The position numbers and the translations under genes were made by a program. Below the pieces are notes generated by a model. It had not been told where the DNA came from. It did no database searches and worked only from the letters and a program-made list of their open reading frames with translations. 60,583 bases of DNA from Glycocaulis albus (GTDB taxonomy: Bacteria > Pseudomonadota > Alphaproteobacteria > Caulobacterales > Maricaulaceae): assembly GCF_014639075.1 (NCBI RefSeq), contig NZ_BMFS01000014.1:1-60583 (forward strand), in the 5' to 3' direction. Below, one piece after another: positions 9,524 to 18,224 of this stretch; position 1 is the stretch's first letter; every line of letters starts with the position of its first letter.

Positions 9524-9542
9524 ATGGTTAATATCTCGCTAA
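9524..9542 (-). promoter_or_regulatory. CtrA-like box (TTAG-N7-TTAACCAT)
   Basis: Minus-strand sequence GTTAGCGAGATATTAACCAT matches the CtrA consensus TTAA-N7-TTAA with one mismatch, and includes the complete TTAACCAT half-site. A closely similar site, identical at 13 of 15 positions over the core, occurs at 28939-28953. It could serve the minus-strand small RNA, the plus-strand DUF962 gene, or both. Confidence 0.5.
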
Positions 9543-9665
9543 CGCCATTGGCCTGGTGAGATGAATGACTCACCGCTCTGACCAGGACCTTAACGGATGG
9601 CTCGCGGACAGGAGCGATGTGAGATAGGCTTTGGCTCCATCGCACAGCAGACAGGAGGCAGCGCC

Positions 9666-10052
9666 ATGAGCAAGACGCAGGACGATATCGGGATGGTAGA
9701 TGGCCGATATACCAGCTTTTCAGCCTTCTTTCCCTTCTATCTGCGCGAACACGCGATTCCCGCAACGCGCTACTGGCACTTTGTCGGCACGGTGCTCGCA
9801 CCGCTGGTGCTTGTCTGGGCGCTTGTCACGCAGACCTGGTGGGCGCTCCTTCTGGTGCCCGTCACGGGGTATTTCTTTGCTTGGGTCAGCCACGCCTTCA
9901 TCGAGCGCAACAAGCCCGCGACATTCACCTATCCGCTCTGGTCGCTGATCGGGGACTACAAGATGTTCTGGCTGTGGGTTACCGGCCGGCTGGACGCCGA
10001 GCTGGAAAAGGCCGGGGTGACGGATCACCCGCATGCGCGGCAAGGGGCATAG
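9666..10052 (+). CDS. DUF962/Mpo1-like membrane protein
   Basis: A 128-residue integral membrane protein. The pattern FSAFFPFYLREHAIPATRYWHFVGT, two hydrophobic segments in the middle, then SHAFIERNKPATFTYPLWS, is that of the DUF962/YGL010w family. The yeast member Mpo1 is an iron-dependent 2-hydroxy fatty acid dioxygenase; conserved His residues (H33, H39 region; SHAFIE) are present here. The start at 9666 is fixed by AGGAGG at 9653-9658. An upstream in-frame start at 9597 lacks such a site. A bacterial role in lipid alpha-oxidation is inferred. Confidence 0.85.
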   Translation: MSKTQDDIGMVDGRYTSFSAFFPFYLREHAIPATRYWHFVGTVLAPLVLVWALVTQTWWALLLVPVTGYFFAWVSHAFIERNKPATFTYPLWSLIGDYKMFWLWVTGRLDAELEKAGVTDHPHARQGA

Positions 10053-10078
10053 GCCCGTTCAGGGCGGGCAGCAGCATT

Positions 10079-10152
10079 TGGAGGCGCCACCCGGAATCGA
10101 ACCGGGGTACAAGGATTTGCAGTCCTCTGCGTCACCACTCCGCCATGGCGCC
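10079..10152 (-). tRNA. tRNA-Cys (GCA)
   Basis: A 74-nt tRNA on the minus strand: acceptor GGCGCCA with TGGCGCC, discriminator T, encoded CCA, anticodon loop with GCA, and T-arm GGTTCGATTCC. The T73 discriminator fits cysteine identity. Confidence 0.97.
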
Positions 10153-10253
10153 TCTTGTGGTGGGCGTAGAGCTATAGCGAGGCGGCCCGCCGGCTGCAAC
10201 GCGCTTTGCAGAAAGATGCGCATGAGTGCCGCCTTTGACGCTCAGCGGTGGCG

Positions 10254-10283
10254 TTGCACATTGCTGGCGGGCCACGATATAAG
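10254..10283 (+). promoter_or_regulatory. Candidate sigma-70 promoter for pcm
   Basis: TTGCAC (10254-10259) and TATAAG (10278-10283) are 18 bp apart, 35 bp upstream of the Pcm-like gene start. Match to the -35/-10 consensus is good but not verified by any start-site data. Confidence 0.45.
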
Positions 10284-10317
10284 CGCCCTTCCTTGAATAA
10301 TCGCGGACGGTCATCCC

Positions 10318-10971
10318 ATGAGTGAGCTCGCCGAAGCCAGACGGCAAATGGTTGCCTCCCAGATTCGCCCTGCCGATGTCACCGACCGGCGCCTGCAGGA
10401 TGCTATGCTGGCCATTCCGCGCGAACGTTTCCTGCCGCGCTCCATGGCCGGGTCGGCCTATGCGGACATGGAGATCGATCTGGGTGAGGGGCGCCGGTTC
10501 ATGCGGCCGCGCGATTTTGCCAAGCTGGTACAAGCTGTCGGCGTGAAGCCCGGCGAACTCGTCCTCGACCTTGCCTGTGCCCGCGGCTATTCCACTGCGA
10601 TCCTGTCACGGCTGTGCGAAACCGTGATTGGCCTTGAATCAAACGAGGCCTTTGCGTCCAAGGCGGAAGGCGCGCTTGCCGATATCGGCGCGGATAATGC
10701 CGTGATTGTGACCGGTGATATCAAAAAAGGCGCGCCGGAACAGGGACCGTTTGACGTTATACTTGTCAACAGCGCCGTCGAGATCGTTCCGGACGCGTGG
10801 TTGTCCCAGCTTGCCGAAGACGGCCGGTTGGGCGTGATCGTGCGCGAGAATGGTGTGGGCCGTGCAAGGGTTTACACGCGCAAAGGCGGAGTGGTGGGCA
10901 GCAGGACAGTCTTCGATTCGATGACAGCGCTCCTTCCGGGCTTCGGGCGCGAAGCGGAATTTTCGCTGTAG
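10318..10971 (+). CDS. Protein-L-isoaspartate O-methyltransferase-like protein
   Basis: A 217-residue class I methyltransferase of the PCMT family. The N-terminal RRQMVASQIRPADVTDRRL followed by AMLAIPRERFLP is characteristic, then the SAM-binding loop VLDLACARGYSTAILSRL and VTGDI. Canonical enzymes have DIGTGSGY at that loop; here it is DLACARGY, so activity on isoaspartate is less certain. In many alphaproteobacteria this PCMT-like gene sits directly before tolC, as here, and may serve envelope quality control. It ends in a hairpin terminator 5 bp downstream. Confidence 0.83.
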   Translation: MSELAEARRQMVASQIRPADVTDRRLQDAMLAIPRERFLPRSMAGSAYADMEIDLGEGRRFMRPRDFAKLVQAVGVKPGELVLDLACARGYSTAILSRLCETVIGLESNEAFASKAEGALADIGADNAVIVTGDIKKGAPEQGPFDVILVNSAVEIVPDAWLSQLAEDGRLGVIVRENGVGRARVYTRKGGVVGSRTVFDSMTALLPGFGREAEFSL

Positions 10972-10975
10972 CAGA

Positions 10976-10998
10976 AAGTGAACACTGTTCACTTTTTT
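10976..10998 (+). terminator. Palindromic terminator after pcm-like gene
   Basis: AAGTGAACACTGTTCACTT (10976-10994) is a perfect inverted repeat around one central base and runs into TTTT. It probably ends the pcm transcript, but the short loop means it could also be an operator ahead of tolC. Confidence 0.6.
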
Positions 10999-11086
10999 GT
11001 TGGCTTTAGCCGCGCGGGGATGGAATTTCAGGGCGTAGCGCCCATGTAGACGGGGCCGGGGTGGTCGTGAACCGTGAGAGGGACGC

Positions 11087-12442
11087 ATGAAATTTCCAAT
11101 AAGCTTTATGCTGGCCGCTGGGCTGGGGCTGAGCGGTCTGGCAGCCGGTGCGAGCGCCCAGACACTCAATGAGACACTCGAAGCGGCCTACCGCACTAGC
11201 CCGGTGCTGGCCGCGGAACGCGCGCGCTTGCGCCAGGCGAGTGAAGGTGTGGTGCAGGCCCGTGCGGCGCGCCTGCCCACCCTCTCTGCCAGCGCAGGCA
11301 TCTCTGACGGCGATAGCTGGGGCGCACCTGCAGGGGCGGGCGGTGCCGGTGGCGGTGATGTCAGCTACTCGCTTAGCGCCAGCCAGAGCCTTTATGCAGG
11401 CGGTGGCATTGATGCCTCCGTCGATCAGGCCCTGAACCGGATCGAGGCCAGCCGCTGGAACGTTGTCAGCACCGAGCAGGAGGTCATCCTGTCCGCGATC
11501 GCCGCGCATCTCGATGTCGTGCGTGATACGGCCATCGTTGAGATTCGCCGCAACAATGTGGACGTGCTGGCCGAGCAGTTGCGTGCTGCGCGTGACCGTT
11601 TCGAGGTGGGTGAGATCACCCGCACCGATGTTGCGCAGGCTGAAGCCCGCGTCTCGGGCGCGCAGGCACAGCTCTCGGCGGCACAGGCCACGCTTGCGGC
11701 ATCCCGCGCCGGCTATGAGCGGGTGACGGGGATTACGCCGCTGGATGTTGAACAGCCCGAAGGCCAGCCCGACGTCCCGGAATCGCTGGCGATTGCCGCC
11801 GATGTGGCACTTGAAAACAATCCGCTGCTGCTGTCGGCCCTGTTCAACGAGCAGGCAAGCCAGGCGGGCATCCGCCTTGCGCGCTCGGCCTTGCGGCCCG
11901 ATCTGGCTCTTTCGGCATCGGCATCCGAATCACGTGAATCCGATTTCACGGGCCGTGGGCGCGGCTCGGTCACCGTTGGCGCGCGTGTGTCCATGCCGAT
12001 ATTCACTGGCGGTCTGAACGAATCGCGTGTCCGTCAGGCGGTCGCGGCGGCTGATGAATCACGCCTCCAGGTGCTCAATGTGCGCCGTGCGGTTGCTGAA
12101 GGCATTTCGAACGCATGGAATAGCTATCTGGCAGCCGAGGCGGTGATCATTTCCAGCCGGGAGGCCGTCCGGGCAAACGAAATTGCGTTTGAAGGCGTGC
12201 GTCAGGAGGCCTTTGTCGGTCTGCGTACCACGCTGGATGTGCTTAACGCGGAACAGGAATTGCTCAACTCCCGCCTGGAGCTGGTTCGCGCGGAGCGCGA
12301 CTATCAGGTGGCAGCCTATGCCCTGTTGCAGGCCATGGGCCGGCTGACGGCCGAACAGGTGGGGCTGGAGCCGTTTGAAGAGGCTGATACGGCTGAAAAT
12401 CGCCGGTTCTGGCCTAACTTCCCTTTAACGGGCGGCAATTAG
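11087..12442 (+). CDS. tolC: TolC family outer-membrane efflux protein
   Basis: A 451-residue outer-membrane channel that completes tripartite efflux pumps and type I secretion systems. A signal peptide (residues 1-24, ending ASA-Q) precedes two repeats of the OEP domain. Each half holds the long coiled-coil helices and short strands; the second ends with NAEQELLNSRLELVRAERDYQVAAYALLQAMGRL reduced here to its key residues NAEQELL and LLQAMG. The start at 11087 follows GAGAGGG. The pcm-tolC-popZ order is conserved in Caulobacterales and relatives. The RND pair at 33.6-37.9 kb could use it as partner. Confidence 0.93.
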   Translation: MKFPISFMLAAGLGLSGLAAGASAQTLNETLEAAYRTSPVLAAERARLRQASEGVVQARAARLPTLSASAGISDGDSWGAPAGAGGAGGGDVSYSLSASQSLYAGGGIDASVDQALNRIEASRWNVVSTEQEVILSAIAAHLDVVRDTAIVEIRRNNVDVLAEQLRAARDRFEVGEITRTDVAQAEARVSGAQAQLSAAQATLAASRAGYERVTGITPLDVEQPEGQPDVPESLAIAADVALENNPLLLSALFNEQASQAGIRLARSALRPDLALSASASESRESDFTGRGRGSVTVGARVSMPIFTGGLNESRVRQAVAAADESRLQVLNVRRAVAEGISNAWNSYLAAEAVIISSREAVRANEIAFEGVRQEAFVGLRTTLDVLNAEQELLNSRLELVRAERDYQVAAYALLQAMGRLTAEQVGLEPFEEADTAENRRFWPNFPLTGGN

Positions 12443-12544
12443 GGTCTGAACCAGCACATGCAGTGCTGGACATCCAGGCAAGGGCATTCCAAGCTTGGCC
12501 CAGCGTCAAGCTAACCCCTCGCGACCATCCGAAGGACCTGTTTC

Positions 12545-13181
<637 letters not shown>

Positions 13182-13183
<2 letters not shown>

Positions 13184-13450
13184 GGCTTGTCCTCATAAAG
13201 GTTTCGGGCGTGACGCGTAGCGGATTTGGTGCCTGACAAGAAGAGACGGCCGCCGTGGAGCATCCCTCCACAAGGGCGGCTCGACGCCGTCAGGGGATAA
13301 ATCCGCCGCGCTCCGCAGGAGTGTGACGAAAATCGTCCACTTTTGCGTCGCAGTCCCTCGAAAGGGGGATGCCCTTACGTCGGGCCTGCTCCTGATATTG
13401 AACGATTTTCACCCAAATCACGCTCCAAACCCCTTATGAGGACAGGCCCT
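13182..13450. mobile_element. MITE-like inverted-repeat element, 269 bp
   Basis: The ends are imperfect inverted repeats of about 32 bp: left AGGGCTTGTCCTCATAA, right (reverse strand) AGGGCCTGTCCTCATAA, both continuing into a GGTTTcGGgCGTGA-like stretch. Nested inside are further inverted pairs: GCGGATTT/AAATCCGC (13220/13299), CCTGAC/GTCAGG (13232/13289), GTGGAG/CTCCAC around 13255-13270, and GAAAATCGT/ACGATTTTC. It encodes no transposase and shows no clear target duplication. It abuts the popZ stop codon. A non-autonomous element or a decayed insertion sequence are the two readings. Confidence 0.6.
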
Positions 13451-13496
13451 GGCCTGACATTCGCTGACATGGCCTCGTTTGAGGCTGGCACCTGTT

Positions 13497-13526
13497 ACAG
13501 ACGCCCCCTAAAAAGGGCGTCTGTTT
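13497..13526 (+). terminator. Rho-independent terminator downstream of popZ
   Basis: A perfect 10-bp stem (ACAGACGCCC at 13497-13506 with GGGCGTCTGT at 13515-13524) closes an 8-nt loop and is followed by TTCGTT. It lies past the inserted element and probably is the original popZ terminator, now 300 bp from the stop. Confidence 0.75.
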
Positions 13527-13544
13527 CGTTATGGGGTAGGTGAT

Positions 13545-14510
13545 TTGCGCAATTTTGACGCAATCTGGGCCGAGCTGGAGCCCTGGCTGGAGGGCCTGGA
13601 AAGCCGCCGCAAGGCTGCGGCGCGCCGGCTGGTGCTCGGCAGCGTTGGCGGTATCGCGGCGGGCCTCGTCGTGATTGCTCTCGGCTTTGCGGTAGGTGTG
13701 CCGTTTCCGTTCACCATGATGGGCGGCGTCATCACCGCCTTTTCTATTGCCGCAATTGCCGGCGTCCCGTTTTACAAGCTGCGTGACGAGGTAAAGCACG
13801 GTCTCAACGATCGTCTGGCGGACGCCTTTTCCCTGCGTTATGCGCCAAAGCCGGACAGTCCTGCGCACTTTGACAGCTTCCGCAGTCATGGGCTCATCCC
13901 TCACTCGCACAAGCGGGCGTTTGAGGACCACTTTTCCGGTGAGGCCCACGGGGCGGAATTCGAGCTTTACGAGGCTGAACTCAAGCAGCGCCGCCGTAGC
14001 AAGAAGCGCACCTACTATGTCACCGTGTTCCGCGGCGTGCTGATCGGCATTGCTTTTCCGCGCACTATTGAAGGGGTGACGCTGATCACCCGCGATCAGG
14101 GGATATTCAACGCACTGGATGGCCTCACCCGGTCGGCCAGGGGGCGCAAGCTGGAACGCATTGGCCTGGTGGATCCGAAGTTCGAGCGCATTTTTCAGGT
14201 CTACGGCACCGATCAGGTCATGGCGCGCTATCTGATGACGCCCACCTTCATGGAACGTGTGCTCGCTCTGGAGACAGCGCTGAAGGGCAAGAATGTGCGC
14301 GGCGTGTTTGATGAGGGCCTGGCCGAAGGGTTTGGCAAGGGCGAGTTGCTGCTGGCCGCCGAGACCGGCAACCTCTTCGAACCGGGGTCATTGTTCAAAC
14401 CCCTGAACGTGCGTGACCGGGTTGAGCGCCTCTACCGTGATTTCGAGCTTGTCGAGCAGATCATCGCGCTCGTCCTCGAGCCGGATGAAAAGCCTGAATG
14501 GATGGCCTGA
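13545..14510 (+). CDS. DUF3137 family membrane protein
   Basis: A 321-residue protein starting at TTG 13545, with TAGGTGA just before. Two hydrophobic helices (residues 29-50 and 57-75) are followed by a cytosolic domain with EAELKQRRRSKKRTYYVTVFRGVLI, the recognised core of DUF3137. The family is common in alphaproteobacteria but has no established function. The window gives no partner: a terminator separates it from popZ and a 150 bp gap separates it from the hydrolase. Confidence 0.8.
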   Translation: MRNFDAIWAELEPWLEGLESRRKAAARRLVLGSVGGIAAGLVVIALGFAVGVPFPFTMMGGVITAFSIAAIAGVPFYKLRDEVKHGLNDRLADAFSLRYAPKPDSPAHFDSFRSHGLIPHSHKRAFEDHFSGEAHGAEFELYEAELKQRRRSKKRTYYVTVFRGVLIGIAFPRTIEGVTLITRDQGIFNALDGLTRSARGRKLERIGLVDPKFERIFQVYGTDQVMARYLMTPTFMERVLALETALKGKNVRGVFDEGLAEGFGKGELLLAAETGNLFEPGSLFKPLNVRDRVERLYRDFELVEQIIALVLEPDEKPEWMA

Positions 14511-14586
14511 CGGCAGTTTCTTTGCCGGTCCTGCAGCTTGAAAAACGCAATAAAATCAGCTGAACACGACATAATGTCAGGTTCAG

Positions 14587-14614
14587 TTGACAATTGTGCG
14601 TCATGGAGTAATGT
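14587..14614 (+). promoter_or_regulatory. Possible promoter for the hydrolase operon
   Basis: A perfect -35 hexamer TTGACA (14587-14592) lies in an AT-rich gap, with a poor -10 (TAATGT) 16 bp further. It is 74 bp before the next start codon. Weak evidence only. Confidence 0.3.
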
Positions 14615-14660
14615 GTGCCTTACAAAATGACTATCGTCCATGACAAGCAAGGAGGTCATC

Positions 14661-15545
14661 ATGTGGGGACGTTTGAAGGACGCAGCGATTGCCGGCGTAA
14701 CCGGTGCATTTGTTGTGGCGGGCCTGGCGAGTGCCGAGGACCGGTTCATTGTGGAGCGTGAAGGCGACAGCTCGGCGCAGACGGTTGTGTTTGTGCCCGG
14801 CCTTGCCTCGTCAGGCGAAACCTGGCGCGCGGCAGTGGATGCGCTGGGCGATACCGTTGACGCCCATGTCATCACACTCGCCGGTTTCGCGGGTGTTCCG
14901 GCCGTGGAGACCGGCGGCAGCTTCGTGGAAAGTGCGGCGAGTGCCATCGCGGACTATATCGTGGCGGGCGATTACACGGATGTTGCCGTGGTCGGCCATT
15001 CACTGGGCGGGCAGGTTGCGTTGCAGGTCGCCGCCCGGGCGCCGGAGCGCGTTGGCGGTGTCGTTGTTGTGGATTCGGTGCCGTTTTATGCGCGTCTGTT
15101 CAATACACTGACCACGCCCGAGCAAGCCGCAGCCAATGCATCGGGGATTTCGGCCCAGTTCCGGGCCATGACGCAGGAGCAGTATCTGGCCATGATGGAG
15201 CAGGGCCTGCCGGTGCAAAGCCTCGACACCGGTTTTCATCCGGTTCTGATGGAGTGGGTTGCCGCATCCGACAGGGGCGCGGTGGCAGATGCTTTCGCCG
15301 AAGTGGCGGGGCGTGATTTCTCACCGGTTCTGGACGATGTGTCGGCGCCAGTTTTGGTGCTGACGGCATGGGCGCCGGGTTCGCCAATGGATAGCGAGGC
15401 TGTGCAAAGGCTTTACGCGGGGCAATATGCGCCGCTGGAAAACGCCAGCGTCGAAGTAATCGAGGGCGCGCGCCACTTCCTGATGATTGACCAGCCGGAC
15501 GCCTTCAATGCGCGCCTTGCGCGCTTCCTTTCCGAACGCCGCTAG
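14661..15545 (+). CDS. Secreted alpha/beta hydrolase
   Basis: A 294-residue alpha/beta-hydrolase fold enzyme. The start at 14661 is fixed by AGGAGG a few bases upstream. An N-terminal hydrophobic segment (AGVTGAFVVAGLASAED) looks like a signal peptide or anchor. The oxyanion region FVPGLASSGETW, the nucleophile elbow VVGHSLGGQ, an acid near LVLTAWAPGSPMD and the catalytic His in GARHFLMIDQP are all visible. Substrate unknown. The next gene starts 16 bp downstream, so they form an operon with the small membrane protein and the XRE regulator. Confidence 0.85.
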   Translation: MWGRLKDAAIAGVTGAFVVAGLASAEDRFIVEREGDSSAQTVVFVPGLASSGETWRAAVDALGDTVDAHVITLAGFAGVPAVETGGSFVESAASAIADYIVAGDYTDVAVVGHSLGGQVALQVAARAPERVGGVVVVDSVPFYARLFNTLTTPEQAAANASGISAQFRAMTQEQYLAMMEQGLPVQSLDTGFHPVLMEWVAASDRGAVADAFAEVAGRDFSPVLDDVSAPVLVLTAWAPGSPMDSEAVQRLYAGQYAPLENASVEVIEGARHFLMIDQPDAFNARLARFLSERR

Positions 15546-15561
15546 ACAGGGGAGAGTTCAC

Positions 15562-15966
15562 ATGACATCGGCAAGCAATCCTCACGCCCGCCGCTATATG
15601 CTGCACATGCTACTCGCCATGGTAGGCTACACGGCCTTGCTGTTCGCATCGATCACAGTACTGCGCGGCGAGACAATCACCAATGACTGGCTGCGTATCA
15701 TCATCGCTATCTCGCCTGTGTTTCCAGCACTGTACGGGCTACACGCGTTCATCACTTTTTTCCGTTCCATGGATGAGTTCAATCGTGCGGTGATTTCCGA
15801 GGCCAACCTCATTTCTGCCGGCGCCGTTGCATTCCTCAGCTTTGCCTACGCCTTCGCCCAGCAGGCGAGTGACCTGCTGCCGGAAATTGGTCTTATCTGG
15901 GTTCTGCCTGCCATCGTGGGTGGCCAGGGCCTTGCCGCGTGCATCGTGCGCGCACGATACCGCTAG
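15562..15966 (+). CDS. Small four-helix membrane protein
   Basis: A 134-residue integral membrane protein with four predicted hydrophobic segments (about residues 14-33, 45-65, 85-103 and 110-128) and a conserved-looking FFRSMDEFNRAV loop. The ATG at 15562 is preceded by GGGGAGAG. It is directly followed by a small XRE regulator (13 bp gap). Membrane protein plus compact HTH pairs of this type are widespread; the membrane partner is of unknown function. Confidence 0.8.
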   Translation: MTSASNPHARRYMLHMLLAMVGYTALLFASITVLRGETITNDWLRIIIAISPVFPALYGLHAFITFFRSMDEFNRAVISEANLISAGAVAFLSFAYAFAQQASDLLPEIGLIWVLPAIVGGQGLAACIVRARYR

Positions 15967-15979
15967 GGGGTTCAGGCAG

Positions 15980-16174
15980 ATGAAGAACCGGCTGAAGGTT
16001 CTGCGCGCTGAGCGCAACTGGAGCCAGGCTGATCTGGCGGATCGGGCAGGGGTGTCACGGCAGGCGATCAATGCGGTGGAGACGGGCAAGTTCGATCCGT
16101 CTCTGCCGCTCGCTTTCACGCTCGCTGAGGTGTTCGGCCTGAAAATCGAGGATATCTTCGATCCAAAGGGGTGA
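15980..16174 (+). CDS. Small XRE/Cro-type regulator
   Basis: A 64-residue single-domain helix-turn-helix protein: RNWSQADLADRAGVSRQAINAVETG gives the turn (SQADLADRAG, SRQAINAVE), followed by PSLPLAFTLAEVFGLKIEDIF. This is the compact YgzD-like regulator group, usually a repressor of the operon it sits in. It follows the four-helix protein by 13 bp and probably autoregulates the preceding genes. Confidence 0.88.
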   Translation: MKNRLKVLRAERNWSQADLADRAGVSRQAINAVETGKFDPSLPLAFTLAEVFGLKIEDIFDPKG

Positions 16175-16180
16175 GGTGGA

Positions 16181-17065
16181 TCAGACCCACTTTGCCCCTT
16201 TGGCCAGGCCGCCCGCCTTCGCGTATTCCTGCGTGCCCCGGGTGTAGACGTGGTCGCTTTCGACAATGTCGCTGGCCTTGAAGTCCGGCAGACCTTTCAG
16301 GCGGCTATAGATGGGATCGAAATCCTGTCCGGCGGTCGCCTCCATCAGTTCCTCATAGGAATTGATGACGAAATAGGTCTGCTGGAAATCGTCATAGCGG
16401 TAATCGGTACGCATCACGCGTTCGAGATCGAAATGGACCCGGTTGGGCGAGCGCCCCTCCAGCGCAAAAACGGATTCAGACTGGCTCGAAACGATGCCTG
16501 CGCCGTAGATGCGCTGGCCTTCGGGCGTATTGATGAGACCGAACTCCACCGTGTACCAGTACAGCCGGGTCAGGTTCTCGATCATGTCGTGCCGGGCCGC
16601 TTTTGCGCCACCTTCACCATAGGCCTGCATATAGTCGGCAAAGACAGGCTGGGTCAGAAGCGGGACATGGCCGAACACATCATGGAAAATGTCGGGCTCG
16701 GGCAGATAGTCCAGCTTGTCCGCATCGCGGATGAACCGTCCGGCGACGAAGCGCCGGTTGGCCAGATGGTCAAAAAACACGTCATTGGGGATGAGTCCGT
16801 GGACGGCAACGACCGTCCAGCCGGTGAGCTTTTCCAGCTTCTCGTTCATGCGGCGGAAATCGGGGATGCCGCCATCATTGAGGTTCAAGAGTTCCAGCCC
16901 CTTGAAGTGCTCCGGTGCCGCGCGGCCCTGAAGCACCTTCATCTGGCGCTTGTAGAGCGTGTCCCAGACACCGTGCTCCTCAGACGTGTAGCGGTCCCAG
17001 CACTGGTCAATCGTGTGGTCAGCGGCGGGGGTCTGTTCGGCGACGACGGGATCCTGGACAGGCAT
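16181..17065 (-). CDS. phhA: Phenylalanine 4-monooxygenase
   Basis: A 294-residue monomeric bacterial phenylalanine hydroxylase, converting phenylalanine to tyrosine with tetrahydropterin and O2. The iron ligands are visible in FHDVFGHVPLL (two His) and YWYTVEFGL (Glu); the pterin-site block GLIPNDVFFDHLANRRF precedes them. Length matches bacterial PhhA, which lacks the regulatory ACT domain. GGAGCGAG lies just before the ATG. No pterin carbinolamine dehydratase (phhB) is in view. It converges on the XRE gene with a 6 bp gap. Confidence 0.95.
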   Translation of the reverse strand: MPVQDPVVAEQTPAADHTIDQCWDRYTSEEHGVWDTLYKRQMKVLQGRAAPEHFKGLELLNLNDGGIPDFRRMNEKLEKLTGWTVVAVHGLIPNDVFFDHLANRRFVAGRFIRDADKLDYLPEPDIFHDVFGHVPLLTQPVFADYMQAYGEGGAKAARHDMIENLTRLYWYTVEFGLINTPEGQRIYGAGIVSSQSESVFALEGRSPNRVHFDLERVMRTDYRYDDFQQTYFVINSYEELMEATAGQDFDPIYSRLKGLPDFKASDIVESDHVYTRGTQEYAKAGGLAKGAKWV

Positions 17066-17161
17066 GGCTCGCTCCGGATTCGGTAAACTTCTCCGGCAGG
17101 ATAAAGCACGGCCCCCCGCTTGCGCGAGAGGCCGAACTGCAAGGCATATGTTTTTATGCGC

Positions 17162-18130
17162 TTACCGGATGCAGAGCACGTCGGAGAGCGCACCGTTCGA
17201 GGGCGCAGTGCGGCCCTGACCGATGAAGTAGTGATTGCCGCGTCCCTGATCGGTGATGGCGAAATAGGCCGCGGCCCGGAAGCCTTCACCCCTGCAGAGC
17301 GCGTCTGCTGTCACCTGATCGCAGGCCCGCTGGTCAAAACTGCTCATGCAGCGGGCCACCGGAGCGCCGCTGATGCGCGGGTTCGCGTAGTAGGTGCTTT
17401 GTGCGCCGCGCGTGCCCCCGAAAACCGAACCCGGACGCAGGTTCGAACCCGGATTATACCCTGGATTGGGCGCAGGATTATAGCCCGGATTGCCAGTGCC
17501 GGGCGGCGTGTACTGGGAGGTCGGCGAGGCCGAGCTGATTTCCCGGTCCAGTCCCAGCCTGCGCAAATCGGACGCCTCGTTGCGCAGCGTCTCGCAACGC
17601 CCGCCAAAACTGGCATGCTGGCAGACAATCCATTCACCGCTCAGCACGCGTAAAGAGCGCGCCCGGTCGTTGAACTGGATCGAGTTGAAATTGTCGGTAT
17701 TGGCCACGATCAGGCGCGCCTCGCCGCCGAAATTCGGCTCGGAGAACATCATCAGGGCCTCGCGCCCGCCACGGCGGAAGTCAATCGGCCGGGCCGAACT
17801 GATCTGGCGGTTCCAGCCGCCGGTCAGCTGGGGCGCATCCTCCCAGAAAATCTGGCAGCGGCTGCGGTAATTGATGTCGAAGCAGATTTCCCAGTAACCG
17901 CGTTCGATGCGGAAGGAGCTGGGCATGTCGTTGAAGTTCATGCGGCGGAAATCTGGCGCATCGCCGTCCACGCGGATGGAGCGGCCCGTATAATTCGGCC
18001 CTTCGAAGAACTCGATGACGGGCGGTCCACCGCCGCCCGGACGCCCGCGCTGTGCCTCGGCGTCAAGCGGAATGAAAACAAACGCAAGCGCAGCCGCTCC
18101 CAGAGCGGCAATGCCTTTGGGCAGGTTCAT
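17162..18130 (-). CDS. Secreted beta/gamma-crystallin family protein
   Basis: A 322-residue exported protein. After a signal peptide ending DAEAQ come two crystallin domains, each of two Greek-key repeats: residues 38-118 (IEFFEGPNYTGRSI, YWEICFDINYRSRC) and 125-205 (LMMFSEPNFGGEARLI, WIVCQHASFGGRC). A flexible segment with NPGYNP repeats follows, then a cysteine-containing C-terminal region (RCMSSFDQRACDQVTADALC). Bacterial members bind Ca2+ and may stabilise envelope proteins. A 12-bp inverted repeat lies just upstream. Longer in-frame extension upstream is discounted because it lacks a signal peptide. Confidence 0.83.
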   Translation of the reverse strand: MNLPKGIAALGAAALAFVFIPLDAEAQRGRPGGGGPPVIEFFEGPNYTGRSIRVDGDAPDFRRMNFNDMPSSFRIERGYWEICFDINYRSRCQIFWEDAPQLTGGWNRQISSARPIDFRRGGREALMMFSEPNFGGEARLIVANTDNFNSIQFNDRARSLRVLSGEWIVCQHASFGGRCETLRNEASDLRRLGLDREISSASPTSQYTPPGTGNPGYNPAPNPGYNPGSNLRPGSVFGGTRGAQSTYYANPRISGAPVARCMSSFDQRACDQVTADALCRGEGFRAAAYFAITDQGRGNHYFIGQGRTAPSNGALSDVLCIR

Positions 18131-18154
18131 GACAGATACTCCCTTTCCAGCCTG

Positions 18155-18188
18155 TTCATGGCGGAAAGGATGGTCGTTCCGCCGTGAA
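18155..18188 (-). repeat. 12-bp inverted repeat before the crystallin gene
   Basis: TTCATGGCGGAA (18155-18166) pairs with TTCCGCCGTGAA (18177-18188) with one G-T wobble. It is 25 bp upstream of the crystallin start on the minus strand and has no T-tract in either direction, so it may be an operator or a leader hairpin, or serve to end the ggt transcript. Confidence 0.4.
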
Positions 18189-18224
18189 CCCCCGATGAAA
18201 GCCCTGCCGGACTTCCGTTCATCA

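Noticed and set aside
9412-9801. Minus-strand frame over the tRNA-Asn/terminator gap
   Set aside because: It passes through the terminator T-tract and into the DUF962 gene in antisense, and has no ribosome site; a small RNA is the better reading.
17440-17510. Apparent short tandem repeat in the crystallin gene
   Set aside because: It encodes the NPGYNP linker repeats of a protein; not a CRISPR or structural DNA repeat.
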